64,000 nt of DNA. Source: DATKZM01 sp035527975 (GTDB lineage Bacteria > Pseudomonadota > Alphaproteobacteria > JAPULJ01). The position numbers and the translations under genes are program-made. The stretch is taken from NCBI GenBank assembly GCA_035527975.1, contig DATKZM010000060.1, positions 1-64,000 of the forward strand, in the 5' to 3' direction. Shown here piece by piece: positions 22,984-33,984 of the stretch (the first letter of the stretch is position 1; the number at the start of each line of letters is the position of its first letter). The notes below the pieces were generated by a model that made no database searches, was not told the DNA's origin, and saw only the letters and a list, made by a program, of their open reading frames with translations.

Positions 22984-24210
22984 ATGCGCCGCGTCGTCAT
23001 CACCGGTATCGGGATCGTCTCCTCGATCGGCAACAACAAGGCCGAGGTGACCGCTGCGCTGAAGAGCGGTAAATCCGGCATCACCCACGCGCCCGACTAC
23101 GCCGAGATGGGCTTTCGCAGCCACGTCCATGGCAGTCTGAAGCTCGATCCGGACGAGGCTGTCGACCGGCGTTTTCGCCGCTTCATGGGCGATGGCGCGG
23201 CCTACAACTACGTCGCCATGCAGGAAGCGATCACCGATTCGGGGCTCAGCGAAGCCGAGGTGCAGAGCGAGCGCAGCGGGCTCATCATGGGCTCGGGTGG
23301 GCCCTCGACCAAGAACCAGGTCCTGGCCGCCGATCTCCTGCGCGAGAAGGGCAGCTCCAGGAAGGTCGGCCCCTTCATGGTGCCGCGCACCATGTCGAGC
23401 ACCAACTCCGCGACCCTCTCCACGGCCTTCAAGACGAAGGGGCTGAGTTATTCGATCTCGTCGGCCTGCTCGACCAGCGCCCATTGCATCGGCAACGGCG
23501 CCGAGCTGATCCAGCTCGGCAAGCAGGATATCGTCTTCGCCGGCGGCGGCGAGGAGTTGCACTGGACGCTTTCGGTGCTCTTCGACGCCATGCCCGCCAT
23601 GTCGTCGAAATACAATGACACGCCGGAGCAGGCCTCGCGGCCCTTCGATGCCGAGCGCGACGGTTTCGTGATTTCCGGCGGCGGCGGCGTGGTGGTGCTC
23701 GAAGAGCTCGAACGCGCAAAGGCCCGCGGCGCCAAGATCTACGGCGAGCTGGTCGGCTACGGCGCCACCTCCGATGGTTTCGACATGGTTCAGCCTTCCG
23801 GCGAGGGCGCGGTGCGCTGCATGAAGCTCGCCATGGCCGATCTCGGCGCGCCGGTCGACTATATCAACGCCCACGCGACCGCCACCACGGTGGGCGATCT
23901 GAAGGAGCTGGAGGCGCTGCGCGAGGTCTTCCGCGAGGCCAACCGGATCCCGCCCTTCACCTCGACCAAGTCTCAGACCGGTCACGCCCTGGGCGCGGCC
24001 GGCGTGCATGAGGCGATCTACAGCCTCATCATGATGGAGAACAACTTCATCGCCGCCTCGGTCAATGTGGATGAGCCCGACGAGGCGGTGGGCGACATGC
24101 CGCTGGTCACGACCCGCATCGACAACACGGAGATCAACTGCGTGATGTCGAATTCCTTCGGCTTCGGCGGCACCAACGCCGCGCTCGCCTTCCGCAAATT
24201 CGACGGATAG
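22984..24210 (+). CDS. fabB: 3-oxoacyl-ACP synthase I
   Basis: Condensing enzyme that elongates cis-unsaturated acyl-ACP. 408 residues; the catalytic triad is C162 (SSACSTSAHCIG), H297 (NAHATATTVGD) and H334 (QTGHALGAAGVHE), with the spacing of KAS I. I chose ATG 22984 because TAGGAGCC precedes it; the open frame extends into fabA but only as overlap. In many alphaproteobacteria fabI follows directly; here a VOC gene and a kinase intervene. Confidence 0.95.
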   Translation: MRRVVITGIGIVSSIGNNKAEVTAALKSGKSGITHAPDYAEMGFRSHVHGSLKLDPDEAVDRRFRRFMGDGAAYNYVAMQEAITDSGLSEAEVQSERSGLIMGSGGPSTKNQVLAADLLREKGSSRKVGPFMVPRTMSSTNSATLSTAFKTKGLSYSISSACSTSAHCIGNGAELIQLGKQDIVFAGGGEELHWTLSVLFDAMPAMSSKYNDTPEQASRPFDAERDGFVISGGGGVVVLEELERAKARGAKIYGELVGYGATSDGFDMVQPSGEGAVRCMKLAMADLGAPVDYINAHATATTVGDLKELEALREVFREANRIPPFTSTKSQTGHALGAAGVHEAIYSLIMMENNFIAASVNVDEPDEAVGDMPLVTTRIDNTEINCVMSNSFGFGGTNAALAFRKFDG

Positions 24211-24218
24211 AGGCTCTT

Positions 24219-24590
24219 ATGGCGCCGCCGATTGCGGACCCGGCGCGTTGCATCCCCATCTTGGCTTCGCTCGACCTTGACGAAACACACCGTTTCTATG
24301 TCGAGCAGCTCGGCTTCGCGGCCGAGAGGTTCGGCGACTATCTGATCGTCCGGCGTGACGAAATGGAAATACATTTCTGGCTCACAGACGATCCCATCCA
24401 CTCGGAGAATACCTCCTGCTATATCCGAGGCGGCCAGGTGCCCTTGCTTTACGGGGAGTTCGCTGCACGGGACGTTTTGCGGCTTAGCGAATTCGTGGTG
24501 CAGGATTGGGGCATGAAAGAGTTCTATGTCCACGATCCGCACGGAAATTTGCTGCGCTTTGGGTGTTCGGCGGAAGAGGTCGGCGATTAG
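24219..24590 (+). CDS. VOC-superfamily protein, bleomycin-resistance-protein-like
   Basis: A small cytoplasmic beta-alpha-beta-beta-beta protein of 123 residues, the length of the bleomycin-binding branch of the VOC fold. Its features match that branch: CIPILASLDLDETHRFYVEQLGF at the start, DEMEIHFWL, NTSCYIRGG, and a C-terminal EFYVHDPHGNLLRFG. Such proteins dimerise and sequester glycopeptides; other VOC members are metal enzymes, and the metal triad is not obvious here. It starts 8 bp after fabB, so it is probably co-transcribed with it. A resistance role is inference only. Confidence 0.75.
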   Translation: MAPPIADPARCIPILASLDLDETHRFYVEQLGFAAERFGDYLIVRRDEMEIHFWLTDDPIHSENTSCYIRGGQVPLLYGEFAARDVLRLSEFVVQDWGMKEFYVHDPHGNLLRFGCSAEEVGD

Positions 24591-24763
24591 CCCAATTGGC
24601 TACACGGCCGGCATTTTTCCGCCTGAAATAGATGCTTAGGCAATATTAACCATAATTCGCACCGGCCGCGCCGGATTACCAACAATTCAATCAATCATTC
24701 ACATTCTGAGGTTAGCGTCAGCCTGCCGAAATGTAAGGATTGCTGCGACCCGACCGCCGCCCT

Positions 24764-26782
<2,019 letters not shown>

Positions 26783-26881
26783 AGACTATCTGTCGCAGCT
26801 CCGGCCAGAAAAGCCTCCCCCTATCTCGATCGCCCCCACTCCGCTAAAGTGCGCGGCCTTCGCATGAACGGCGGACAATGG

Positions 26882-27694
26882 ATGACCAAAACCGATGGTG
26901 CGGCCGAGCCCGGGCCGTTGATGGCCGGGAAGCGTGGCCTCGTGATGGGGGTCGCCAACGACCATTCGATTGCCTGGGGTATCGCACGGACCCTGGCGGC
27001 GCACGGCGCGACGCTTGGCTTTACCTATCAGGGCGATGCCTTGCAGCGCCGGGTCGAGCCCTTGGCCGCCAGCGTGGGCGGCGCTTTCGTTGTCCAATGT
27101 GACGTCGAGAACGAGGCGAGCCTCGACACGGCCTTTGCCCGGGCCAGCGACGAGTGGGGCGGGCTCGACTTCGTCGTCCACTCCATCGCGTTTTCCGACA
27201 AGGCCGAGCTGCAGGGGCGCTACGTCAATACGACGCGGGACAACTTCGCGCGCACGATGGTGATCTCGTGCTACTCGCTGACCACGATCGCGCGCCGCGC
27301 CGCCGAGCTGATGGCCGACGGGGGCAGCCTGGTCACGCTGACCTATGACGGCTCCCAGCGCGTGATGCCGTCCTACAACGTTATGGGGGTCGCCAAGGCG
27401 GCGCTCGAGGCAAGCGTGCGCTACCTCGCCGCCGATCTGGGTGAGCACGCCATCCGGGTCAACGCAATCTCCGCCGGACCGATGCGCACGCTGGCGGGCG
27501 CCGCGGTGAAGGATGCGCGTTACCTCTACCGATGGACCCAGGAGAACGCACCGCTGCGCCGCAATCCAAGCCTCGACGAAGTCGGCAATGCGGGGCTTTA
27601 TCTATTGTCCGACCTGTCGGGCGGGGTGACCGGCGAGGTGCATTATGTCGATGGCGGCTATAACATCGTCGGCATGTGCGCACCGCCCAGATAG
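26882..27694 (+). CDS. fabI: Enoyl-ACP reductase (NADH)
   Basis: Last step of each fatty acid elongation cycle and the triclosan target. About 270 residues of the short-chain dehydrogenase fold: nucleotide site MGVANDHSIAWGIA, catalytic Y165-x6-K172 (SYNVMGVAK), and the C-terminal YVDGGYNIVGM. I chose ATG 26882, preceded by GGCGGACA; ATG 26864 or GTG 26849 would add a few residues. It is the distal member of the fabA-fabB-fabI set. Confidence 0.92.
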   Translation: MTKTDGAAEPGPLMAGKRGLVMGVANDHSIAWGIARTLAAHGATLGFTYQGDALQRRVEPLAASVGGAFVVQCDVENEASLDTAFARASDEWGGLDFVVHSIAFSDKAELQGRYVNTTRDNFARTMVISCYSLTTIARRAAELMADGGSLVTLTYDGSQRVMPSYNVMGVAKAALEASVRYLAADLGEHAIRVNAISAGPMRTLAGAAVKDARYLYRWTQENAPLRRNPSLDEVGNAGLYLLSDLSGGVTGEVHYVDGGYNIVGMCAPPR

Positions 27695-27737
27695 CGGCGA
27701 AATCCGCTTGGCTGGTTGATTTCCCTGGTTTTTCGAG

Positions 27738-27766
27738 TTGTTCCAAACTTGGTTAAAGGATACTGT
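27738..27766 (+). promoter_or_regulatory. Candidate irr promoter
   Basis: TTGTTC (27738-27743) and TACTGT (27761-27766) with a 17-bp spacer in the AT-rich fabI-irr gap. This would give a leader of roughly 60 nt before the irr ATG. Confidence 0.45.
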
Positions 27767-27831
27767 AAATACGACCTTAATTCGGGATTGGGGTCTTAAA
27801 GTCGGGGCCGGAAGAGCCCATATGGGGAGGT

Positions 27832-28260
27832 ATGACGAAGCAATCGGCACAGCGCCCCTTTGCGGGGACGATCGATCGTTTGCGCGGCGTCGGGTTGAGG
27901 CCCACCCGCCAACGACTGGCGCTCGCGCGCCTGTTGCTCGATGGCGGCGACCGACACATTACCGCCGAAGCGCTCCACCTGGAGACCCAGGAAGCGGGCT
28001 TCAAGATCTCGCTGGCCACGATCTACAACACGTTGCATCAGTTTACCCAAGCGGGCCTGCTGCGCGAGGTCGTGGTCGAACCGGGTCGATCCTATTTCGA
28101 CACCAATGTGCGCGATCACCACCATTTCTTCTTTCCCGACAGCGGCTCGCTGCAGGACATCCCTGGCGACCAGGTCTCGATGAGTGTCATCCCCGACGCG
28201 CCGGACGGCACCGAGATCGACCGGGTGGACGTCATTGTTCGCCTACGTACCCCAGAATAA
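27832..28260 (+). CDS. irr: Iron response regulator Irr (Fur superfamily)
   Basis: Alphaproteobacterial Fur paralogue that senses haem status and regulates iron-linked genes. 142 residues with the winged helix (GLRPTRQRLALARLLL, then ISLATIYNTLHQFTQAGLL) and the Irr-specific DHHHFFFPDSGSLQDIPGD, whose H96-98 triplet is the known haem and metal site. The N-terminal haem regulatory motif GCPWHD of Bradyrhizobium Irr is absent, as in many other Irr proteins. GGGGAGGT lies just before the ATG. An Irr-type operator follows in the next intergenic space. Confidence 0.93.
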   Translation: MTKQSAQRPFAGTIDRLRGVGLRPTRQRLALARLLLDGGDRHITAEALHLETQEAGFKISLATIYNTLHQFTQAGLLREVVVEPGRSYFDTNVRDHHHFFFPDSGSLQDIPGDQVSMSVIPDAPDGTEIDRVDVIVRLRTPE

Positions 28261-28286
28261 TTTCCAAGAAATCTTGACGTTATAAA

Positions 28287-28311
28287 ATAGATTAGAATAT
28301 TTCTAATCTAT
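28287..28311. promoter_or_regulatory. Irr box (iron control element) upstream of rubrerythrin
   Basis: A perfect inverted repeat: ATAGATTAGAA (28287-28297), TAT, TTCTAATCTAT (28301-28311). The core TTAGAA-N3-TTCTAA matches the Irr-box pattern known from Rhizobiales. Its last base is the first base of the TTGACA hexamer of the rubrerythrin promoter, and an alternative TTGACG (28274-28279) lies just upstream. Protein bound here should block or modulate transcription. Confidence 0.85.
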
Positions 28312-28339
28312 TGACAGGCGCGTCCGCATTGCTCATATT
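28311..28339 (+). promoter_or_regulatory. Rubrerythrin operon promoter
   Basis: Consensus -35 TTGACA (28311-28316), 17-bp spacer, -10 CATATT (28334-28339). Transcription would start near 28346, giving a leader of about 70 nt to the rubrerythrin ATG. Confidence 0.6.
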
Positions 28340-28418
28340 GTGCCTGAACGACGGCGGCAGACCGGCAGGCTGCGGGACCATCGGCAGTTTCAACACCGAC
28401 CAAAACTGGAGGGAGATC

Positions 28419-28832
28419 ATGGCACTCAAGGGCACGAAGACCGAAGACAACCTCAAGGCCGCCTTCTCGGGCGAAAGCCAGGCAAACCGCCGCTATCTCT
28501 ATTTCGCCGCCAAGGCCGATATCGAGGGCTATAACGACGTCGCGGCGGTGTTCCGCTCGACCGCGGAAGGCGAAACCGGCCATGCGCACGGCCATCTGGA
28601 GTTTCTGGAAGAGGTTGGCGATCCGGCGACTGGCGAGCCGATCGGCGACACATCCTTGAACCTCAAAGCCGCGATCGCCGGTGAGACCCACGAATATACC
28701 GACATGTATCCCGGCATGGCGCGCGCCGCCCGCGAAGAGGGTTTCGACGAGATCGCGGACTGGTTCGAGACCCTGGCCAAGGCCGAGAAATCACACGCCG
28801 GGCGGTTCCAGAAGGCGCTTGACGACCTTTAG
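28419..28832 (+). CDS. Rubrerythrin family protein (erythrin-type, no rubredoxin domain)
   Basis: Di-iron four-helix-bundle protein, probably a peroxide reductase or iron-handling protein. 137 residues; the ligand set is E19 (SGESQA), E52 and H55 (GETGHAH), E89/E92 (GETHEY), and E123 and H126 (AEKSHA). The C-terminal rubredoxin domain with its two CxxC knuckles is missing, so the electron donor must be a separate protein; the Fe-S gene downstream is an obvious candidate. I chose ATG 28419 because GGAGGGA lies just upstream. Expression should follow iron through the Irr box. Confidence 0.92.
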   Translation: MALKGTKTEDNLKAAFSGESQANRRYLYFAAKADIEGYNDVAAVFRSTAEGETGHAHGHLEFLEEVGDPATGEPIGDTSLNLKAAIAGETHEYTDMYPGMARAAREEGFDEIADWFETLAKAEKSHAGRFQKALDDL

Positions 28833-28951
28833 GCAGGACCCGCACGTCACTTCCCCTTCGCCTCATGAGAGGGAGGGGGAGGTGTCAGGAATATAGACGA
28901 AGCGAACAATCGCCGGGCAGCGACGCGGCGGTGTGAGAGGACTGTTGACCC

Positions 28952-30298
28952 ATGCGTGAAGGCGGCCTGGACGCGCCTGTCCGGCATCCTGTGCCCTGGC
29001 AGGACCCCGATTTCACCGACGAGGCCAAGCTCGATGCCGAGCTCCGGCGGGTGTTCGACATCTGCCACGGCTGCCGGCGCTGTTTCAATCTTTGCGATTC
29101 GTTTCCGCGGCTCTTCGATTTGATCGACACATCCAAGACCGGCGAGCTCGATTCCGTCGACAGCGCCGGCTTCACGCCGGTCGTCGACGCCTGCACGCTG
29201 TGCGATCTTTGCTTCATGACCAAGTGCCCTTACGTGCCGCCGCACGAATTCAACCTCGACTTCCCGCATCTGATGCTGCGCGCGCGCGCGGCGCAGGCAA
29301 AAGCCGGCAAGATCTCTTTTTCGGAGAGGCAGCTCACCAAGACCGACCGCAACGGCAGGCTTTGCAGCCATGCGCCGGGGCTCGCGAACTGGGCGAGCAA
29401 GCGCGGCAATGGCCTGATGCGCGGCGCGCTGCAGGCGGTGGCAGGCGTGCATAAGGACGCCGATCTGCCAAAATATCATGGCAAGACGCTGCTCGACCTT
29501 GCGGGCGAAGCCCCGCGGGTCGATACGGATGCACCCGCCAAAGGCCGCAAGGCGGTGCTCTACGCCACCTGTTTTGCCAACTACAACAACCCCGGCATCG
29601 GGCTTGCGATGCGGGAAATCCTGGCCAAGAACGGCGTCGAAACCGAAATCGTCTATCCGCGCTGCTGCGGCATGCCGCAGCTCGAACACGGCGACATCGA
29701 AGCCGTCGCGCAGAGTGCGCGCAGCGTTGCCGGCGCGCTTGGGCCCTGGATCGAAAAAGGCTACGACGTGATCGCGCTGGTGCCGTCCTGCGCGTTGATG
29801 CTGAAGTTCGAATGGCCGCTCATCCTGCCCGATGACCAGCCAGTGAAGACGCTGAGCGGTGCGACCTTCGACGCCAGCGAATACATCGTCGACGTCGCCA
29901 AGAAGGAAGGGCTGGCCGAGGGCCTCGGCGCGCTGGACGGGGGCGTGACGCTTCACCTGGCCTGCCATGCGCGGGCCCAGAACATGGGACAGAAGGCGGC
30001 CGAACTCATGCGCCTCATCCCCGATGCCGATGTTGCGGTGATCGAACGGTGCTCGGGCCATGGCGGCTCTTGGGGCATCATGAAAGACAACTTCGAGGTC
30101 GCGCTCAAGGTCGGCGAGCCGGTGGCGCGCCAGGCGGTCAAGGCGGCCAAGGGCTTCGTTGCATCGGAATGCCCGCTCGCCGCGGCCCACATCCTGCAGG
30201 GCATGGAGATCCTCGACGAAGAAGAAACCGCCCCGCGCCGCACGCTCCACCCGATCGAGCTCTTCGCCAAGGCCTACGGGATCGAGGTCGAAGCATGA
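28952..30298 (+). CDS. Two-cluster Fe-S oxidoreductase with CCG domains (heterodisulfide reductase/GlpC-like)
   Basis: A soluble 448-residue protein. Two [4Fe-4S] motifs lie at the N-terminus (C38/C41/C44/C48 in CHGCRRCFNLC; C81/C84/C87/C92 in CTLCDLCFMTKC), and two Cys-rich CCG-type domains follow (about 205-270, YPRCCGMPQ; about 325-420, LACHARAQ and ERCSGHGG). Such proteins pass electrons between flavin or Fe-S partners and thiols or quinones. Gene sets of rubrerythrin, this protein and DUF3501 recur in proteobacteria, and all three lie together here. A role in reducing rubrerythrin is inference. Confidence 0.88.
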   Translation: MREGGLDAPVRHPVPWQDPDFTDEAKLDAELRRVFDICHGCRRCFNLCDSFPRLFDLIDTSKTGELDSVDSAGFTPVVDACTLCDLCFMTKCPYVPPHEFNLDFPHLMLRARAAQAKAGKISFSERQLTKTDRNGRLCSHAPGLANWASKRGNGLMRGALQAVAGVHKDADLPKYHGKTLLDLAGEAPRVDTDAPAKGRKAVLYATCFANYNNPGIGLAMREILAKNGVETEIVYPRCCGMPQLEHGDIEAVAQSARSVAGALGPWIEKGYDVIALVPSCALMLKFEWPLILPDDQPVKTLSGATFDASEYIVDVAKKEGLAEGLGALDGGVTLHLACHARAQNMGQKAAELMRLIPDADVAVIERCSGHGGSWGIMKDNFEVALKVGEPVARQAVKAAKGFVASECPLAAAHILQGMEILDEEETAPRRTLHPIELFAKAYGIEVEA

Positions 30299-30317
30299 TG
30301 GACGCATGAAGGACACC

Positions 30318-30902
30318 ATGAAACGCGCGATTGCCCTCGAAGACATCATCGACATGGAGCGCTATGGCCGCGAACGCGCCGAGCGGCGCCAGCGGCTGAC
30401 CGCGATCAAACGCAACCGGCGCCTCGAGGTGGGGCCGTTCGCGACTTTCTATTTCGAGAACTACGACACCATGCTCCAGCAGATCCACGAGATGCTCTAC
30501 GTCGAGCGCGGCGGCGAGGAGCAGATCGAGGGCGAACTGGCGGCCTACAATCCGTTGATACCGAACGGCGGCGAGTTGGTGGCCACGGTGATGTTCGAGA
30601 TCGACGACCCGGTGCGCCGGGCCTCCGCGCTGGCACGGCTCGGCGGAGTGGAAGAGACGGTGACGATCACGATCGGCGACGAGCTCGTACGCGGGGTGCC
30701 CGAAGCCGATGTCGACCGCACGTCGGCGGCCGGCAAGGCGAGCGCGGTGCAATTCATCCATTTCCCATTTTCGCCGTCGGCAATCAAAGCCTTCACCGAG
30801 CAGGGCGCGCAAGTCATCGTCGGCTTCGAGCATCCGCAATACGCCCACATGGCGGTGATGCCCGAGGCGGTGCGGGCGGCGCTCGCCGAGGATTTCGACT
30901 AG
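30318..30902 (+). CDS. DUF3501 family protein
   Basis: A 194-residue soluble protein of unknown function, recognisable as DUF3501 by the N-terminal DIIDMERYGRERAERRQRLTAIKRNRR, the central YNPLIPNGGELVATVMFEIDD, and VQFIHFPFSP near the C-terminus. No metal-binding Cys or transmembrane segment is seen. It starts 19 bp after the Fe-S gene with GAAGGA upstream (ATG 30306 is an alternative). Its strict association with the rubrerythrin and Fe-S genes suggests a partner or assembly role in the same redox step. Confidence 0.85.
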   Translation: MKRAIALEDIIDMERYGRERAERRQRLTAIKRNRRLEVGPFATFYFENYDTMLQQIHEMLYVERGGEEQIEGELAAYNPLIPNGGELVATVMFEIDDPVRRASALARLGGVEETVTITIGDELVRGVPEADVDRTSAAGKASAVQFIHFPFSPSAIKAFTEQGAQVIVGFEHPQYAHMAVMPEAVRAALAEDFD

Positions 30903-30967
30903 CACCCAAGGACCGGCCGGGCCACACAGCTTGGCGAACAAAGCAAACTCGCGCTAGGCTCACACCC

Positions 30968-32356
<1,389 letters not shown>

Positions 32357-32363
32357 GCGCCGC

Positions 32364-33797
32364 TCAGGCCGAAAGCGGCGGCCGCCTGTCGGCCCAGGGC
32401 CGAGCCTCCTCGAGCTGCGCGGCGAGACGGAAGAGCGTCGCCTCTTCGCCTGCGCGGGCGATGAAATGGGCGCCCACCGGCAGGCCGTCTTCGGTCCAGT
32501 GGAGCGGCACCGACATGGCGGGGTTGCCAGTGACGTTGGCGAGCGGGGTGAAGGCGGCGAGCGCGAAGACCGCCTCGCGGGCGCGCTTCCTGTTACCGTC
32601 GACGTAGTCGAAGCTGCCCAGCGCCATCGGCGGCTGGGCCACCGTCGGCGTCAGCATGAGATCGTAGGTGCCGAGGAAGCGCGCCAGCTCGCGGCCGGCC
32701 GCCTGCACATCCTGGACGGCGAGGAGGTATTCGGCCGTGCTCTGCGCGCGTGAGACCTCGAGCATGCGCCAGGTCCAGGGCTCGAAATCCTCTTGGCTGG
32801 GTTTGCGGCCCATGCGCCGCGACCAGTCATCGACCGCCCAGCCCAGGAAGCCGACCCAGATCGCCGAGAAGGTCTCGCCGAGCGCGGGGTCGAAGACGGG
32901 TGCCGCCTCCTCCACGACATGGCCGAGCGCAACGCAGAGCTCGGCCGCAGCCTTGGCGGCGGCAAGGCATTCGGAATGCACCGGCGCGCCGTTGATCGGC
33001 CTGGTCGAAAGCGCGATGCGGAGCCGGCCGGGATCGGCGCCGACCTCGGCCGCGAAGGGCCGCGCCGGCTGCGGCGCCCAGTAGGGATCGCCCGGCGCGG
33101 GGCCCGCCGTTGCGTCGAGGATGGCGGCGCTGTCGCGCACCGAGCGGCTGACGACATGCTCGGCGACGATGCCGCCGGCGACGTCGCCATAATGCGGTGC
33201 CAGGCTGTTGCGCCCGCGGCTCGGCTTGAGCCCGAAGACGCCGCAGCACGAGGCCGGGATGCGGATCGAGCCACCGCCGTCATTGGCGTGCGCGGCCGGG
33301 ACCAGCCCGGCGGCCACCGCCGCCGCCGACCCACCGCTCGACCCGCCGGGCGTGCGGGTCCGATCCCAAGGGTTGTGGGTCGGCCCGAAGAGCTCCGGCT
33401 CGGTGGTCGGCAGCAGGCCGAATTCGGGCGTGTTGGTCTTGCCGAAAATCACCAGCCCGGCCGCCTTGTAGCGGCGGGTGAGCTCCTGGTCGTCGCCCGA
33501 GACGTTGTGTTCGCCCAGGAAGCGCGAGCCCTCCGACATGGCGACACCGGCATATTCGGCCGCGAGATCCTTCAACAGAAACGGCACGCCCTTGAATGGG
33601 CCGTCCGGCAGGCCGGCCGCGATCGCCGCGCGCGCTTGATCCTCCATCGGGCGCACGATGGCGTTGAGCTCGGGGTTGAGGCGTTCGGCCCGGGCCAGCG
33701 CGGCATCGAGCAGCTCGCTCGGGCTCGCCTCGCCCCTGGCAACCAGTTCCGCCTGCGCGGCGGCGTCGAGCCAGGCGAAGTCATCGCTATCGGTCAA
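32364..33797 (-). CDS. Amidase signature family hydrolase
   Basis: Hydrolyses an amide with the Ser-cisSer-Lys triad: K76 (FLLKDLAAEY), S153/S154 (TPGGSSGGSAAAVAAG) and S177 (NDGGGSIRIPAS). 477 residues, normal for the family. I chose TTG 33797 because GGGGAGGGG lies 4 nt upstream; TTG 33812 would add five residues. It has no GatB/GatC neighbours and the sequence does not look like GatA, so a catabolic amidase is likelier. Substrate unknown. Confidence 0.88.
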   Translation of the reverse strand: MTDSDDFAWLDAAAQAELVARGEASPSELLDAALARAERLNPELNAIVRPMEDQARAAIAAGLPDGPFKGVPFLLKDLAAEYAGVAMSEGSRFLGEHNVSGDDQELTRRYKAAGLVIFGKTNTPEFGLLPTTEPELFGPTHNPWDRTRTPGGSSGGSAAAVAAGLVPAAHANDGGGSIRIPASCCGVFGLKPSRGRNSLAPHYGDVAGGIVAEHVVSRSVRDSAAILDATAGPAPGDPYWAPQPARPFAAEVGADPGRLRIALSTRPINGAPVHSECLAAAKAAAELCVALGHVVEEAAPVFDPALGETFSAIWVGFLGWAVDDWSRRMGRKPSQEDFEPWTWRMLEVSRAQSTAEYLLAVQDVQAAGRELARFLGTYDLMLTPTVAQPPMALGSFDYVDGNRKRAREAVFALAAFTPLANVTGNPAMSVPLHWTEDGLPVGAHFIARAGEEATLFRLAAQLEEARPWADRRPPLSA

Positions 33798-33860
33798 TTT
33801 GCCCCTCCCCAACGCGCCTCACTAAACGCCTACGGCGTGATGTAGCCGAAGACCCATGCA

Positions 33861-33957
33861 CTCAAACGCCTTCGGCGTTTGAGCCGCTCACCCTAGCCCT
33901 CCCCCCAAGGGGAGAGGGAGGGGCCCGCCGCACGTTGGCGCAGTGGGAAGGTGAGGG
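33861..33957. repeat. Palindrome plus half copy of the REP composite
   Basis: A perfect 10-bp hairpin, CTCAAACGCC (33861-33870) with GGCGTTTGAG (33874-33883), is followed at 33897-33957 by a single REP-like unit. That unit resembles the left third of the 21231 element (GGAGAGGGAGGGGCCC, then GTGGGAAGGTGAGGG). No second REP arm is present. It fills the gap between the rlmN stop and the amidase start. Confidence 0.7.
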
Positions 33958-33984
33958 GGCTGAAACACGCTGGGTGTTTCTGTA

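Noticed and set aside
28841..28890. REP-type palindrome after rubrerythrin
   Set aside because: CCCCTTCGCCTCATGAGAGG and the following G-run resemble the family but the arms do not pair well enough to call.
32364..33797. GatA subunit of Glu-tRNA amidotransferase
   Set aside because: Amidase signature only; no gatB/gatC neighbours and sequence blocks outside the triad look catabolic.
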